Positions 8,037-17,222 of a DNA stretch of 64,000 nt are shown in pieces. Where the stretch lies: the NCBI GenBank assembly GCA_042090785.1, contig JBELIP010000003.1, positions 1 to 64,000 on the forward strand, read 5' to 3'. The notes under the pieces are model-generated. The model ran no database searches and was not told the DNA's origin. It was given only the letters and a program-made list of their open reading frames with translations. The DNA is from UBA7434 sp042090785. GTDB lineage: Bacteria; Pseudomonadota; Gammaproteobacteria; Pseudomonadales; UBA7434. Made by a program: the position numbers and the translations under genes. Positions within the stretch are counted from its first letter, which is position 1. The number at the start of each line of letters is the position of its first letter.

Positions 8037-9998
8037 TTGATACCAGAAATCGGACATTTTGCATTACTGCTCTGCTTACCTATTGCTATTTTTTTAGTCT
8101 GCGTACCTTTGTTGGGTGCATCTCTTGCTCGTGTTGAATGGATGCGCCTAGGTTCGTTGTTAGCTTTAGGCCAGTGGGTGTTTTTAATGCTTGCGTTTAT
8201 TTGTTTAACGCATGCATTTTTAACCGATAACTTTACCGTTAAGTTAGTAGCCATGCATTCCAACTCAGCACTACCTTGGTATTTTAAATTCAGCGCTGTA
8301 TGGGGAAACCATGAAGGCTCACTGTTATTGTGGGTGTTAATTTTATCATCCTGGACGGTTGCTGTTGGTTATGCCAGCCAAAGCTTACCACTGGATATGC
8401 GTGCTAGAGTGCTTTCTGTATTAGGTATGATTAGCATTGGTTTTTTGCTTTTTATTATTTTTACCTCTAACCCTTTTGAGCGGCTGTTGCTTAATCCCGT
8501 CACTGATGGCAATGATTTAAATCCGTTATTACAAGATATTGGTTTAATTATTCACCCGCCCATGTTGTATGTTGGCTATGTTGGTTTTTCTGTTGCATTT
8601 GCATTTGCTATTGCCGCACTAATGACGGGTAATTTAGATGCCGCATGGGCGCGCTGGTCTCGTCCTTGGACAAATATTGCTTGGGGCTTTTTAACCATTG
8701 GTATTGCGCTTGGCAGTTGGTGGGCTTACTACGAATTGGGTTGGGGCGGCTGGTGGTTTTGGGACCCAGTTGAAAACGCCTCTTTTATGCCATGGCTGGC
8801 CGGTACTGCATTAATTCATTCCTTAGCGGCTACCGAGAAGCGCGGTGTGTTTCGCAGCTGGACAGTGTTGTTATCTATTTTAGCATTCTCCCTCAGCCTG
8901 CTCGGCACATTCTTGGTTCGCTCCGGCATATTGGTTTCGGTACATGCGTTTGCTAGCGACCCGACACGAGGCATGTTTATTCTTGCCTTTTTAGTGTTGG
9001 TTATCGGCGGTTCATTGCTACTGTATGCCATAAAAGCACCTGCAATTCGGTCAACTGCCCGGTTTAGTTTGCTTTCGCGTGAAACCTTTTTATTAATAAA
9101 TAATATTCTATTAGCTATTGCACTTGCCGTTGTTTTACTAGGAACATTATTCCCGCTTGTAAGCAGCGCATTAAATTTAGGCAGTTACTCAGTGGGACCG
9201 CCGTATTTCAATGCGATGTTTGTCCCATTAACGCTACCGATGTTGGCTTTAATGGGCATTGCCCCATACATTAGCTGGAAGCGAAGCAATAAGGTGGCTA
9301 TCGCCATTCCTAAATGGATGATTGCAGCGCTTATTGCGCTTTTTACTGCGGTACTTTCCACATTTTTATTATCAAATCAATATCAGCAAACGTTTAGCTG
9401 GACTGCTTTTATAACGCTACTACTTAGCGTTTGGCTAATAGCAGCAACGGCGCTGCATTTATTGTCAAAAGCACAGAACCAACAAGGCTTTTTGGTTGGG
9501 GTTAAAAAGTTGTCTATAAGTTATTGGGCAATGGTTATTGCGCATAGCGGCATTGCAATAACCGCTCTTGGCATTGGCCTAACCTCGGTTTATGCTCAGC
9601 AAAAAGATGTGCGTATGCTGGTTGGCGATGATGTGTTGGTCAGTGGTTATCGTTATCAGTTAAGCGCAATTAATACCTTTAAGGGCCCAAACTTTAGCGG
9701 CACTCGTGGCAATATTCGCGTATATGACGGTGATGATTTTGTTGCATTACTGCAGCCAGAAAAACGCTTTTATTATGCTGCACGTAATGTAATGACCGAG
9801 GCGGCGATAGACCCAAGTTTAACGCGTGACTTATATGTTGCATTGGGTGAAGAATTAGGCGAGGGCGCTTGGGCTGTTCGTGTCCATGTTAAACCGTTTG
9901 TACGCTGCATTTGGTTGGGCGCATTGATGATGGCCTTAGGCGGCTTTATGGCCGTTACCGACAAGCGTTACAGGCGACAGGAGGCATTAAATGCCTAA
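8037..9998 (+). CDS. ccmF: Cytochrome c heme lyase subunit CcmF
   Basis: Large polytopic membrane protein (653 residues) of the CcmFHI ligase that attaches heme to apocytochrome c. The WWD motif WGGWWFWDPVENASFMPWL is at about 236-254, and conserved histidines occur in the flanking loops (for example WGNHEGS near 82, IIHPPML near 173). I take the TTG at 8037 as start because it gives MIPEIGHFAL, the canonical N-terminus, and no in-frame ATG lies nearby. Its 3' end overlaps ccmG by 8 bases. Confidence 0.95.
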   Translation: MIPEIGHFALLLCLPIAIFLVCVPLLGASLARVEWMRLGSLLALGQWVFLMLAFICLTHAFLTDNFTVKLVAMHSNSALPWYFKFSAVWGNHEGSLLLWVLILSSWTVAVGYASQSLPLDMRARVLSVLGMISIGFLLFIIFTSNPFERLLLNPVTDGNDLNPLLQDIGLIIHPPMLYVGYVGFSVAFAFAIAALMTGNLDAAWARWSRPWTNIAWGFLTIGIALGSWWAYYELGWGGWWFWDPVENASFMPWLAGTALIHSLAATEKRGVFRSWTVLLSILAFSLSLLGTFLVRSGILVSVHAFASDPTRGMFILAFLVLVIGGSLLLYAIKAPAIRSTARFSLLSRETFLLINNILLAIALAVVLLGTLFPLVSSALNLGSYSVGPPYFNAMFVPLTLPMLALMGIAPYISWKRSNKVAIAIPKWMIAALIALFTAVLSTFLLSNQYQQTFSWTAFITLLLSVWLIAATALHLLSKAQNQQGFLVGVKKLSISYWAMVIAHSGIAITALGIGLTSVYAQQKDVRMLVGDDVLVSGYRYQLSAINTFKGPNFSGTRGNIRVYDGDDFVALLQPEKRFYYAARNVMTEAAIDPSLTRDLYVALGEELGEGAWAVRVHVKPFVRCIWLGALMMALGGFMAVTDKRYRRQEALNA

Positions 9999-10539
9999 GC
10001 TCTCACGGGTAAAATTATTTATCCCTCTTGTTGTGTTTGTTTTGCTGTCACTCGTTTTTTTTCAACTGGAAAAACGTATGGTTAGCGGTGACTACGATCC
10101 GTCTATGCTGCCGTCGGCTTTGGTTGGCAAACCTTTGCCTGAGTTTAGTTTAACAACATTAGACAATGCCGATAAAACCATTGAATTTATCGAATTAAAT
10201 AATAAACCTGCTTTACTGAATGTCTGGGCCACTTGGTGTGTTTCCTGCCGTGTTGAACATGCATACCTCAATGATTTAGCTGAAAAAGGCATTCCTATCT
10301 TTGGTTTAAATTATAAAGATGATCGTGAAAAAGCGAATCTATGGTTGGCTAGGTTAGGTAACCCCTACCAACTTAATTTGTTTGATGTCGATGGCAAGTT
10401 AGGCCTTAATATGGGCGTTTATGGTGCGCCAGAAACGTATGTGATTGATGCTAACGGTATTGTGCGTTATCGCCATGTAGGTATTGTTGATGAGCGTGTT
10501 TGGCAATCAAAGATTTTACCCTTGGGGCTAAACTGGTGA
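9991..10539 (+). CDS. ccmG: Thiol:disulfide interchange protein CcmG/DsbE
   Basis: Membrane-tethered periplasmic thioredoxin-fold protein that reduces the CXXC of apocytochromes or CcmH. An N-terminal anchor (residues 8-25) precedes the active site WATWCVSCRVEH with Cys83 and Cys86. The cis-proline loop GVYGAPETYVID is present near residue 146. Its start overlaps ccmF and its stop overlaps the ccmH start (TGATG). Confidence 0.95.
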   Translation: MPKLSRVKLFIPLVVFVLLSLVFFQLEKRMVSGDYDPSMLPSALVGKPLPEFSLTTLDNADKTIEFIELNNKPALLNVWATWCVSCRVEHAYLNDLAEKGIPIFGLNYKDDREKANLWLARLGNPYQLNLFDVDGKLGLNMGVYGAPETYVIDANGIVRYRHVGIVDERVWQSKILPLGLNW

Positions 10540-11012
10540 TGACTCGATCTTTACTCTTTTTTCTTTTCTGCTGTTTTAGCTTGATGACTTCTGTTAGCGT
10601 TGCTGGCAGTCAGATTGATAATACTGAGTTTACTGAACGCGGAGTGAAGGCAAGCTCGGCAAATGAACTTAAACAATTTGCCACTGCAGAAATGCGACAA
10701 CGTTATTACGGGCTTATTGGTGAGCTTCGCTGTCCTAAATGCCAAAACCAAAATTTAGCGGATTCTGATGCACCTATTGCCACAGATCTACGCAATGAGC
10801 TTTATTTGCTAATTAACGATAATTATAGCGATGCCGAAATACTCGCTTTTATGGAATCTCGTTATGGCGAATTTGTTCTATATGACCCACCGGTCAATAA
10901 AGTGACTGCTGTGCTTTGGGTAATTCCTGCTGGCCTAGGTTTGTTAGGCATAGCCATTATTGCTTTTATTGTCAGCCGTAACCAGCAAGAAGATGGAATA
11001 GCTAATGATTGA
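10539..11012 (+). CDS. ccmH: Cytochrome c maturation protein CcmH (thiol oxidoreductase)
   Basis: A 157-residue protein with a signal peptide (residues 1-22), a small helical domain bearing LRCPKCQNQNLADS (Cys65 and Cys68), and one C-terminal membrane helix (about 128-149). It corresponds to the N-terminal half of E. coli CcmH, with the TPR half encoded separately by ccmI, as in Pseudomonas. The ATG at 10539 overlaps the ccmG stop. The frame is open further upstream, but that would destroy the signal peptide position. Confidence 0.93.
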   Translation: MTRSLLFFLFCCFSLMTSVSVAGSQIDNTEFTERGVKASSANELKQFATAEMRQRYYGLIGELRCPKCQNQNLADSDAPIATDLRNELYLLINDNYSDAEILAFMESRYGEFVLYDPPVNKVTAVLWVIPAGLGLLGIAIIAFIVSRNQQEDGIAND

Positions 11013-12384
11013 ATTCTGGATAGCTGTCGTATTAATGGCGGCTGTAATTATTGCTACTGCATTTAGATTTTCTAAGGCTTCAGCGCGAGCAATTAAACTT
11101 AAGCGTGAATCTGTTGTTAATCGTCTCGATATAAATCGTGCCGATGGTAATTTAGCACTTTATAATCAGCGCTTAAATGAACTCGACCAATTACTTGCAC
11201 TCGGTGATATCGACTTGCAAGCGCATAGTAGCCTTATTTTAGAGGCACGATCACAGCTGGTTGTTGACCTTGGTCATCCCGACACCTTAGCCCCCGATGA
11301 TGATATTGCCACCTGGGTTAAAAGCCAGAGCAATCAGCAGACGGAGCAAGGTGCAAACACATCGTTTCGCTATACACCCTTAGTCATTGCATTACTCATC
11401 CCGCTGTTAGCTCTGGCGCTTTATTTACCGCAAGGCTTATCTGTGGGCGGCAGTTTCGAGATAAAAGTGGCTGAGCAGCTTGAGTTGTTGCAGTCAGCCA
11501 GTGATGCACGGCAACGCCAACAGCGATTATTATCTTTGGCAAATTTGCTAGAACAGCAAGTGTCTCCCACGCGCAGTAAGCTCGAACTGGTTCAATTACA
11601 GGCCGAAATCTATAGCGCCCTTGAGCAACATGTTAAAGCTGCTGAGGTGTATGCTGATTTACTCGACCGTGACAAAAGTAGCGCGGCATTAACTGCTTTG
11701 TTTGCACAATCGCTCTATTTGCGGGATGCGTCGTTAGCAAGCGCAGGCATCGCCGCGGCCGACATTATGACTCAGCAAGTCAAAGATCTTTTAACCGCCG
11801 CTTTACGTCTAGACCCTCAGCAATACCTCGCGTTAAGCATGAGTGGCATGCAGGCTTTTAGCGAGTCTGACTACTCGCAAGCTATTAGCTACTGGCGTTC
11901 GGCCTTATCAAGTTATGGTGAAGGCAGCGCTCAAGCAGCTTCATTGAATGCAGGTATTCAAGCGGCCGAAGCCCGTCTTGTCAGCAGTTCTAAATCAGCA
12001 GCAGGCCAGGCAGATAATAGTGCAACTACAGCTCATATTCGTTTGCGTGTGAGTATCGATCCATCGCTGATTACTGCCAATGATAAACCTAATACTCCCG
12101 TTTTTGTGTTTGCTCGAGCGGTTTCTGGTTCGCGTATGCCATTGGCAGCTAAACGTTTACGTCTTTCCGACCTGCCTATTGAACTGCTAATCACTGAAAA
12201 CGATAAAATGGCTACGCAATCAATAGCAGGACAAAGCGAGTTAATTGTTGGCGCTAGACTAGCGCGAAGCGGGCAGCCAATAGCAGAGGCCGGCGATGTT
12301 AAATCCAGCGAATTACTTGTTGCTGTAGCGACCACAGCTGATGATGCAGCGTTGATTGAATTGCTGATTAATCAGCACCATTAA
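11005..12384 (+). CDS. ccmI: Cytochrome c maturation TPR protein CcmI
   Basis: A 459-residue protein with two membrane helices (residues 3-17 and about 123-142) enclosing a cytoplasmic loop with a leucine-zipper-like helix. A periplasmic region of TPR-type helices (about 165-330) and a C-terminal beta-rich domain (about 345-459) follow. CcmI binds the C-terminus of apocytochrome c and presents it to CcmFH. It overlaps ccmH by 8 bases and ends the ccm operon. Confidence 0.88.
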   Translation: MIEFWIAVVLMAAVIIATAFRFSKASARAIKLKRESVVNRLDINRADGNLALYNQRLNELDQLLALGDIDLQAHSSLILEARSQLVVDLGHPDTLAPDDDIATWVKSQSNQQTEQGANTSFRYTPLVIALLIPLLALALYLPQGLSVGGSFEIKVAEQLELLQSASDARQRQQRLLSLANLLEQQVSPTRSKLELVQLQAEIYSALEQHVKAAEVYADLLDRDKSSAALTALFAQSLYLRDASLASAGIAAADIMTQQVKDLLTAALRLDPQQYLALSMSGMQAFSESDYSQAISYWRSALSSYGEGSAQAASLNAGIQAAEARLVSSSKSAAGQADNSATTAHIRLRVSIDPSLITANDKPNTPVFVFARAVSGSRMPLAAKRLRLSDLPIELLITENDKMATQSIAGQSELIVGARLARSGQPIAEAGDVKSSELLVAVATTADDAALIELLINQHH

Positions 12385-12772
12385 GTAACTCCCTCATTGA
12401 TCAAATAACAACCTAAGACTTTGCTTTAAGTAAAGTTGTCAAACTGCTAAATATAACTTCTCTAATCGCTTTTTCTCAGCGGCTTTTCTTTGCCTGTTTA
12501 AACAACAAATATGCTTTCATTATTGTTATCGCGGCAAGATCAAGGCATGATACGCCTTTGCAGATTGACCGTCAGCTAAGACGGTTTTTTAGCACGTTTA
12601 GCCACTGACTGGTCACTTTTAAACCTGTTATTGATATGAGCGGGTTCAGGGCTAAAGCTAAGCAATCATTTAATTGCTATTCATTAAAAAAACAAAAAAA
12701 ATATAGCCTTAAACTCTTTTTTATATAAGTAATGAAGCACCTAATTTAAAGGCCGGGAGAAAATAACTTTTC
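12385..12772. other. Spacer between ccmI and smc
   Basis: About 390 bases with no open frame of note. It contains a strong rho-independent terminator starting 184 bases past ccmI and then about 180 AT-rich bases that must hold the smc promoter (an A/T-rich TATATAAG sits at about 12721). A weaker hairpin CGCT/AGCG followed by a T-rich run lies near 12470-12492 and could end the ccm transcript earlier. Confidence 0.6.
12568..12590 (+). terminator. Rho-independent terminator
   Basis: ACCGTC and GACGGT form a perfect 6-bp stem around the loop AGCTAA, followed directly by five T. It lies 184 bases after ccmI, so it ends either a long ccm 3' leader or a separate short transcript. Confidence 0.85.
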
Positions 12773-15700
12773 ATGCGACTCAAAAATATCAAGCTTGCCG
12801 GTTTTAAGTCCTTTGTAGACCCCACTAACGTCCAGTTAAATTCCAATATGGTGGCCGTTATTGGTCCCAATGGTTGTGGTAAATCCAATATCATCGATGC
12901 GGTTCGTTGGGTGATGGGTGAATCATCGGCTAAAAACCTGCGCGGTGAATCCATGGCCGACGTTATCTTTAACGGTTCTACAGCACGCAAGCCGGTTGGG
13001 CAGGCATCTATCGAGCTCGTATTCGATAATAGCGACGGAACGCTAGCCGGCGAGTACGGTGCGTTTACAGAAATTTCCATTAAACGAAAAGTCACCCGCG
13101 ATGGTCAGTCGGGCTATTTTATTAATGGTGCTAAATGTCGTCGCCGAGATATTACCGATATCTTTTTAGGTACCGGTCTAGGCCCCAGAAGTTATGCCAT
13201 TATCGAACAGGGTATGATTTCTCGTCTTATTGAATCTAAGCCCGAAGAGCTACGAGTCTTTATTGAAGAAGCCGCAGGGATTTCTAAATATAAAGAGCGC
13301 CGCCGAGAAACCGAAACGCGTATTCGTCATACTCGTGAAAACCTAGAGCGCCTCACCGATATCCGTGAAGAACTGGATCGCCAATTACAGCGCCTAAAAA
13401 GACAAGCCGCTGCGGCAGTAAAATACAAAGAATTTAAAGCTGAAGAGCGAACGGTTAAAGCCCAGACTCTCAGTTTGCAGTGGCAATCTTTGCGAGATCG
13501 CTCTAGCGGTCAGCGCGAGGCAATTAGTGAGCACGAAATTCAGTTAGAGGCTTCTATTGCCGAGCAGCGTGCAACAGGCTCCAATATCGAGATTATTCGT
13601 GAGCAGCAAGTCGCCAGTAACGACACGTTTAATACCGTTCAAGCTCAGTACTACAGCCTAGGTGCAGACATTGCACGTGCCGAGCAATCGATCTCTCATC
13701 ATGAACAGCGTGCACAGCAGCTAGCCGATGATCTTCGTGAGACACAAAGTACGGCCTCTGAAAGCGCCCAGCATTTGACCGAAGATCGCGAGAAAATGAC
13801 AGCTTGGACGGCCGAGCTCGAAACCATAGAGCCGCACCATGAAGAGCTAAAACTCTCTGAGTCTGCCTCCAGTAATGCGCTTAATACTGCCGAAGCGAAT
13901 ATGCAAGACTGGCAACAGCGCTGGGATAGTTTTAATGAAGTGGCAGCCGAGCCGCAAAAGAACGCCGAAGTTCAACGCTCTCGTATTGACCAAATAGAAG
14001 ATGCATTGCGCGGCCTAAGCATTCGCTTAGAACGCATGAATTCTGAACTTGGTGGTCTAGACACTCAAGAGCACGAAGAGCAACAAGCAGAATTAGCTAT
14101 TGCGATTGAACAAAAAATTGCCAGCGTTGAAGATTTACAAGCACAGGTTCTGGCTTGTAATACCGAGCTGCATGAAAAACGCGATGCGCAAAAACAATTT
14201 TCATCTGAACTCAATACTGCACGTAGCACGCTGCAACAGCAACGTGGCCGCCATGCATCGCTAGAGGCATTACAGCAAGCAGCGCAAGCCGATGCCACCG
14301 GCGATACTGAATCATGGTTGCAAAGTCAGCAATTAGCTTCAGCGCCGCGTTTACTTGAACAGTTAACCGTTGATAGTGGCTGGGAAGTTGCTGTTGAAAC
14401 CGTACTAGGCGACTCACTCCAAGCCGTTACACTTAACACGCTTGACGATATTATTGGCCAGCTAAGCACTATTGGTAAAAGCAATGTGAGCTTCGTTGAA
14501 CTTGGCAGCTCGGTAGACAGCAGCCCATCGAATACGGGTTTACCATTACTCAGTGCCAAAGTGTCAGGGATAGAAACTTGCGCATTATTGCATGGCGTCT
14601 ATGCAGCCGATTCGCTAGAGCAAGCAGCCAGCGCTCGCGGTGGTTTAACGCAGCATGAATCTATTGTTACTCAAGATGGCATTTGGTTAGGTGCTAACTG
14701 GCTGCGAGTACTTAAACAAACGGATTCAGGCTCAGGTGTTATAGAGCGACGCCAATCATTGCTTGAGCTTGAGCAAGACATTAGCATCAGTGAAGCAGCA
14801 ATAGAAAACTTAGAAAATGCATTAAAAGAATCTGAAAATGCATTGCTCGCCGCCGAAAACAACAAAGATCGCTTACTTAATGACAAAGCAGCCGAAGAGC
14901 AATCTTTAGCGCAGCATCGTTCAGATATGAGTGCATTAAGCGCTAAGATAGATCAAATTAAAACGCGTTTTAGTCGCACTCAAGAAGAAATTCGTTTAGC
15001 CGAGCAAAACCAAGTTCAGCAGCGCGAAGCCTTAAGTGAAGCTCGCGAGCAACTCGATGCTGCCATTGCGTCGATGCAGGCGGTTGAAGAGCAACGCGAG
15101 AGCCTATTATTAGAGCGCGACAAAGTTCGTGATTCATTAACGGTATCAAGAGAAACAGCCAAAACCGACCGCGAGGCACTACAAGCCGTTGCTGTAAGAG
15201 CCGAAGGTTTGCGCGCTCAGCTAGATTCAGTAAGAGGAACCGTAGAGCGCTTAACAGGACAAGTTGAACAGTTAGAGTTACGCAGCAGCTCATTATTACA
15301 AGCTCAAGAAGAAAATAATGCGCCTATTGCTGAGTTAAAATCGGCCTTAGCAGAACAGTTAGAAACACGCATAGCAATAGAAGAAGAATTAGGCGAAGCA
15401 AGAAAGTCAGTTGAAGCGCTAGACCACAGCATGCGAGAAGCCGAGCAAGCCCGCGCTAATGGTGAGCAAAAAACCCAAGACATTCGTAATCGTCTAGAAA
15501 AATTACGTATTGATAGCCAAGAAATGGCTGTACGAACCAAAACCATCGAAGAGCAGCTTGAAGAAAGCGGCTTTAAATTAGAAGCAGTACTTAACACCTT
15601 GCCAGAAGATGCCGAGTTAGCCGTATGGCAGAGCAACCTAGAAGATATCGATCGTCGCATTAATCGTCTAGGCGCTATTAACCTTGCAGCTATCGAAGAG

Positions 15701-16282
15701 TTTGAAACTGAGTCCGAGCGTAAAACGTATCTCGATGCACAAAATGATGAATTAGAAGCCGCCTTAAAAACACTCGAAGGCGCTATTCACAAAATTGATA
15801 AAGAAACACGCAGCCTATTTAAAGACACTTTTGACAAGCTTAACGCCAGCTTACAAGATTTATTTCCAAAAGTGTTTGGTGGTGGCACAGCTTATTTAGA
15901 AATGACTGGCGATGACTTGTTAGATACAGGAATAGCCATTATGGCTAGACCACCGGGCAAGCGTAATAGCACTATCCACTTACTATCGGGTGGTGAAAAA
16001 GCACTTACTGCTATTGCGCTGGTATTTTCAATATTCCAGCTTAATCCAGCACCGTTCTGTATGCTTGATGAGGTTGATGCACCGTTAGATGATGCTAATA
16101 CAACACGTTATGCGCGCTTAATTAAAGAGATGTCTGACCGTGTTCAGTTTATCTTTATTACTCACAACAAGATCACCATGGAAATGGCCGATCACTTAAT
16201 GGGTGTCACTATGCATGAGCCAGGTTGCTCACGTTTAGTGAGTGTAGATATAGACGAAGCTGTCGCTTTAGCAACAGCCTAA
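12773..16282 (+). CDS. smc: Chromosome segregation ATPase SMC
   Basis: Structural maintenance of chromosomes protein, 1169 residues, which dimerises and extrudes DNA loops with ScpA and ScpB. The head motifs are Walker A GPNGCGKS (31-38), the Q-loop region around YAIIEQG, signature LLSGGEKALTA (about 1069-1079) and Walker B FCMLDEVDAPLDD (about 1094-1106). Two long Gln/Glu/Ala-rich coiled coils (about 170-500 and 640-1000) flank a hinge at roughly 510-640. Presence of SMC, not MukB, argues against an enteric relative. With zipA and ligA it forms the usual pseudomonad-type cluster. Confidence 0.97.
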   Translation: MRLKNIKLAGFKSFVDPTNVQLNSNMVAVIGPNGCGKSNIIDAVRWVMGESSAKNLRGESMADVIFNGSTARKPVGQASIELVFDNSDGTLAGEYGAFTEISIKRKVTRDGQSGYFINGAKCRRRDITDIFLGTGLGPRSYAIIEQGMISRLIESKPEELRVFIEEAAGISKYKERRRETETRIRHTRENLERLTDIREELDRQLQRLKRQAAAAVKYKEFKAEERTVKAQTLSLQWQSLRDRSSGQREAISEHEIQLEASIAEQRATGSNIEIIREQQVASNDTFNTVQAQYYSLGADIARAEQSISHHEQRAQQLADDLRETQSTASESAQHLTEDREKMTAWTAELETIEPHHEELKLSESASSNALNTAEANMQDWQQRWDSFNEVAAEPQKNAEVQRSRIDQIEDALRGLSIRLERMNSELGGLDTQEHEEQQAELAIAIEQKIASVEDLQAQVLACNTELHEKRDAQKQFSSELNTARSTLQQQRGRHASLEALQQAAQADATGDTESWLQSQQLASAPRLLEQLTVDSGWEVAVETVLGDSLQAVTLNTLDDIIGQLSTIGKSNVSFVELGSSVDSSPSNTGLPLLSAKVSGIETCALLHGVYAADSLEQAASARGGLTQHESIVTQDGIWLGANWLRVLKQTDSGSGVIERRQSLLELEQDISISEAAIENLENALKESENALLAAENNKDRLLNDKAAEEQSLAQHRSDMSALSAKIDQIKTRFSRTQEEIRLAEQNQVQQREALSEAREQLDAAIASMQAVEEQRESLLLERDKVRDSLTVSRETAKTDREALQAVAVRAEGLRAQLDSVRGTVERLTGQVEQLELRSSSLLQAQEENNAPIAELKSALAEQLETRIAIEEELGEARKSVEALDHSMREAEQARANGEQKTQDIRNRLEKLRIDSQEMAVRTKTIEEQLEESGFKLEAVLNTLPEDAELAVWQSNLEDIDRRINRLGAINLAAIEEFETESERKTYLDAQNDELEAALKTLEGAIHKIDKETRSLFKDTFDKLNASLQDLFPKVFGGGTAYLEMTGDDLLDTGIAIMARPPGKRNSTIHLLSGGEKALTAIALVFSIFQLNPAPFCMLDEVDAPLDDANTTRYARLIKEMSDRVQFIFITHNKITMEMADHLMGVTMHEPGCSRLVSVDIDEAVALATA

Positions 16283-16340
16283 TTCATTTATTGTTAATCT
16301 TTACTGCTACAAAAGAGTAGCCTAGAGGCCTTTAGTTGTT

Positions 16341-17141
16341 ATGGATTTGTTAACAGAAATTGGTATACGAGAGTGGTTAATTGGTGCCGGCCTATTATTA
16401 GTGTTAGCGGTGCTTGTTGATGGTTTTAGACGGATGCGAGCTGAACGCAGTAGTGGTATAAAAATGTCATTGGGTATGGGCGGCGGTTTTGTTGATGATG
16501 GTACGCCGGCTGAATCCCCAGAACTACCAAATGGTGGCGCGCGTGTAATAGTTCGTACCGACCCCATTATAAGCGACCAAGGTGCTGACGATTTATTTTA
16601 TGAAGAAGCAGACGCAGGCTTAAGTGATGAAAAAAGCACGGTTGATAGCGCAGCGCATAATGAGCGCGCAGCAAGACAAACCGCTGTTACTGAGCGTGAA
16701 ATTTTAGTGATGCACGTCCGAGCAAAATCTGCTGATGGCTTTAATGGCAGTGATTTACTTCAAATTTTACTGGCTTGCGATATGCGTTATGGTGACAAGG
16801 ACATTCTGCACCGGCATGAAAAAGCGGAAGGCAAGGGCTGCTTACAATTTAGTGTTGCTAATATGCTTGAGCCTGGCACGTTTAACTTAGAAGACATTAA
16901 CTCTTTCCGTACGCCTGGTGTTACTTTTTTCATGACGCTTCCTGGGCCCGAAGATGCATTGCAGGCCTTTGAGTGCATGATTGAAACGGCTAATTGCTTG
17001 GTGAAAAATTTAGACGCCTTATTGCTCGATGAAGATCATTCAACGGCGAGCTTACAAGTCATCAATCATTACCGCGACCGCGTTAAAGATTTTAATCGTA
17101 AAGTGAATAATGCAGCTGCCGATTCAATAGAAGCAATTTAG
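16341..17141 (+). CDS. zipA: Cell division protein ZipA
   Basis: A 266-residue divisome protein that anchors FtsZ to the membrane. The N-terminal membrane helix is at residues 12-29 (EWLIGAGLLLVLAVLVDGFRR, N-out). An acidic linker (about 60-110) leads to the C-terminal FtsZ-binding domain (about 118-255) with EILVMHVRAKSADGFNGSDL, GCLQFSVANMLEPGTF and VTFFMTLPGPEDALQAF. Position between smc and ligA supports the call. Confidence 0.95.
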   Translation: MDLLTEIGIREWLIGAGLLLVLAVLVDGFRRMRAERSSGIKMSLGMGGGFVDDGTPAESPELPNGGARVIVRTDPIISDQGADDLFYEEADAGLSDEKSTVDSAAHNERAARQTAVTEREILVMHVRAKSADGFNGSDLLQILLACDMRYGDKDILHRHEKAEGKGCLQFSVANMLEPGTFNLEDINSFRTPGVTFFMTLPGPEDALQAFECMIETANCLVKNLDALLLDEDHSTASLQVINHYRDRVKDFNRKVNNAAADSIEAI

Positions 17142-17222
17142 TATAAGCCTTCTAATGGCTGTCATAGCAGAGTCGTATAACAATACTGCAGATAAATTTT
17201 GTCCTGACATATTAATTAAGCG

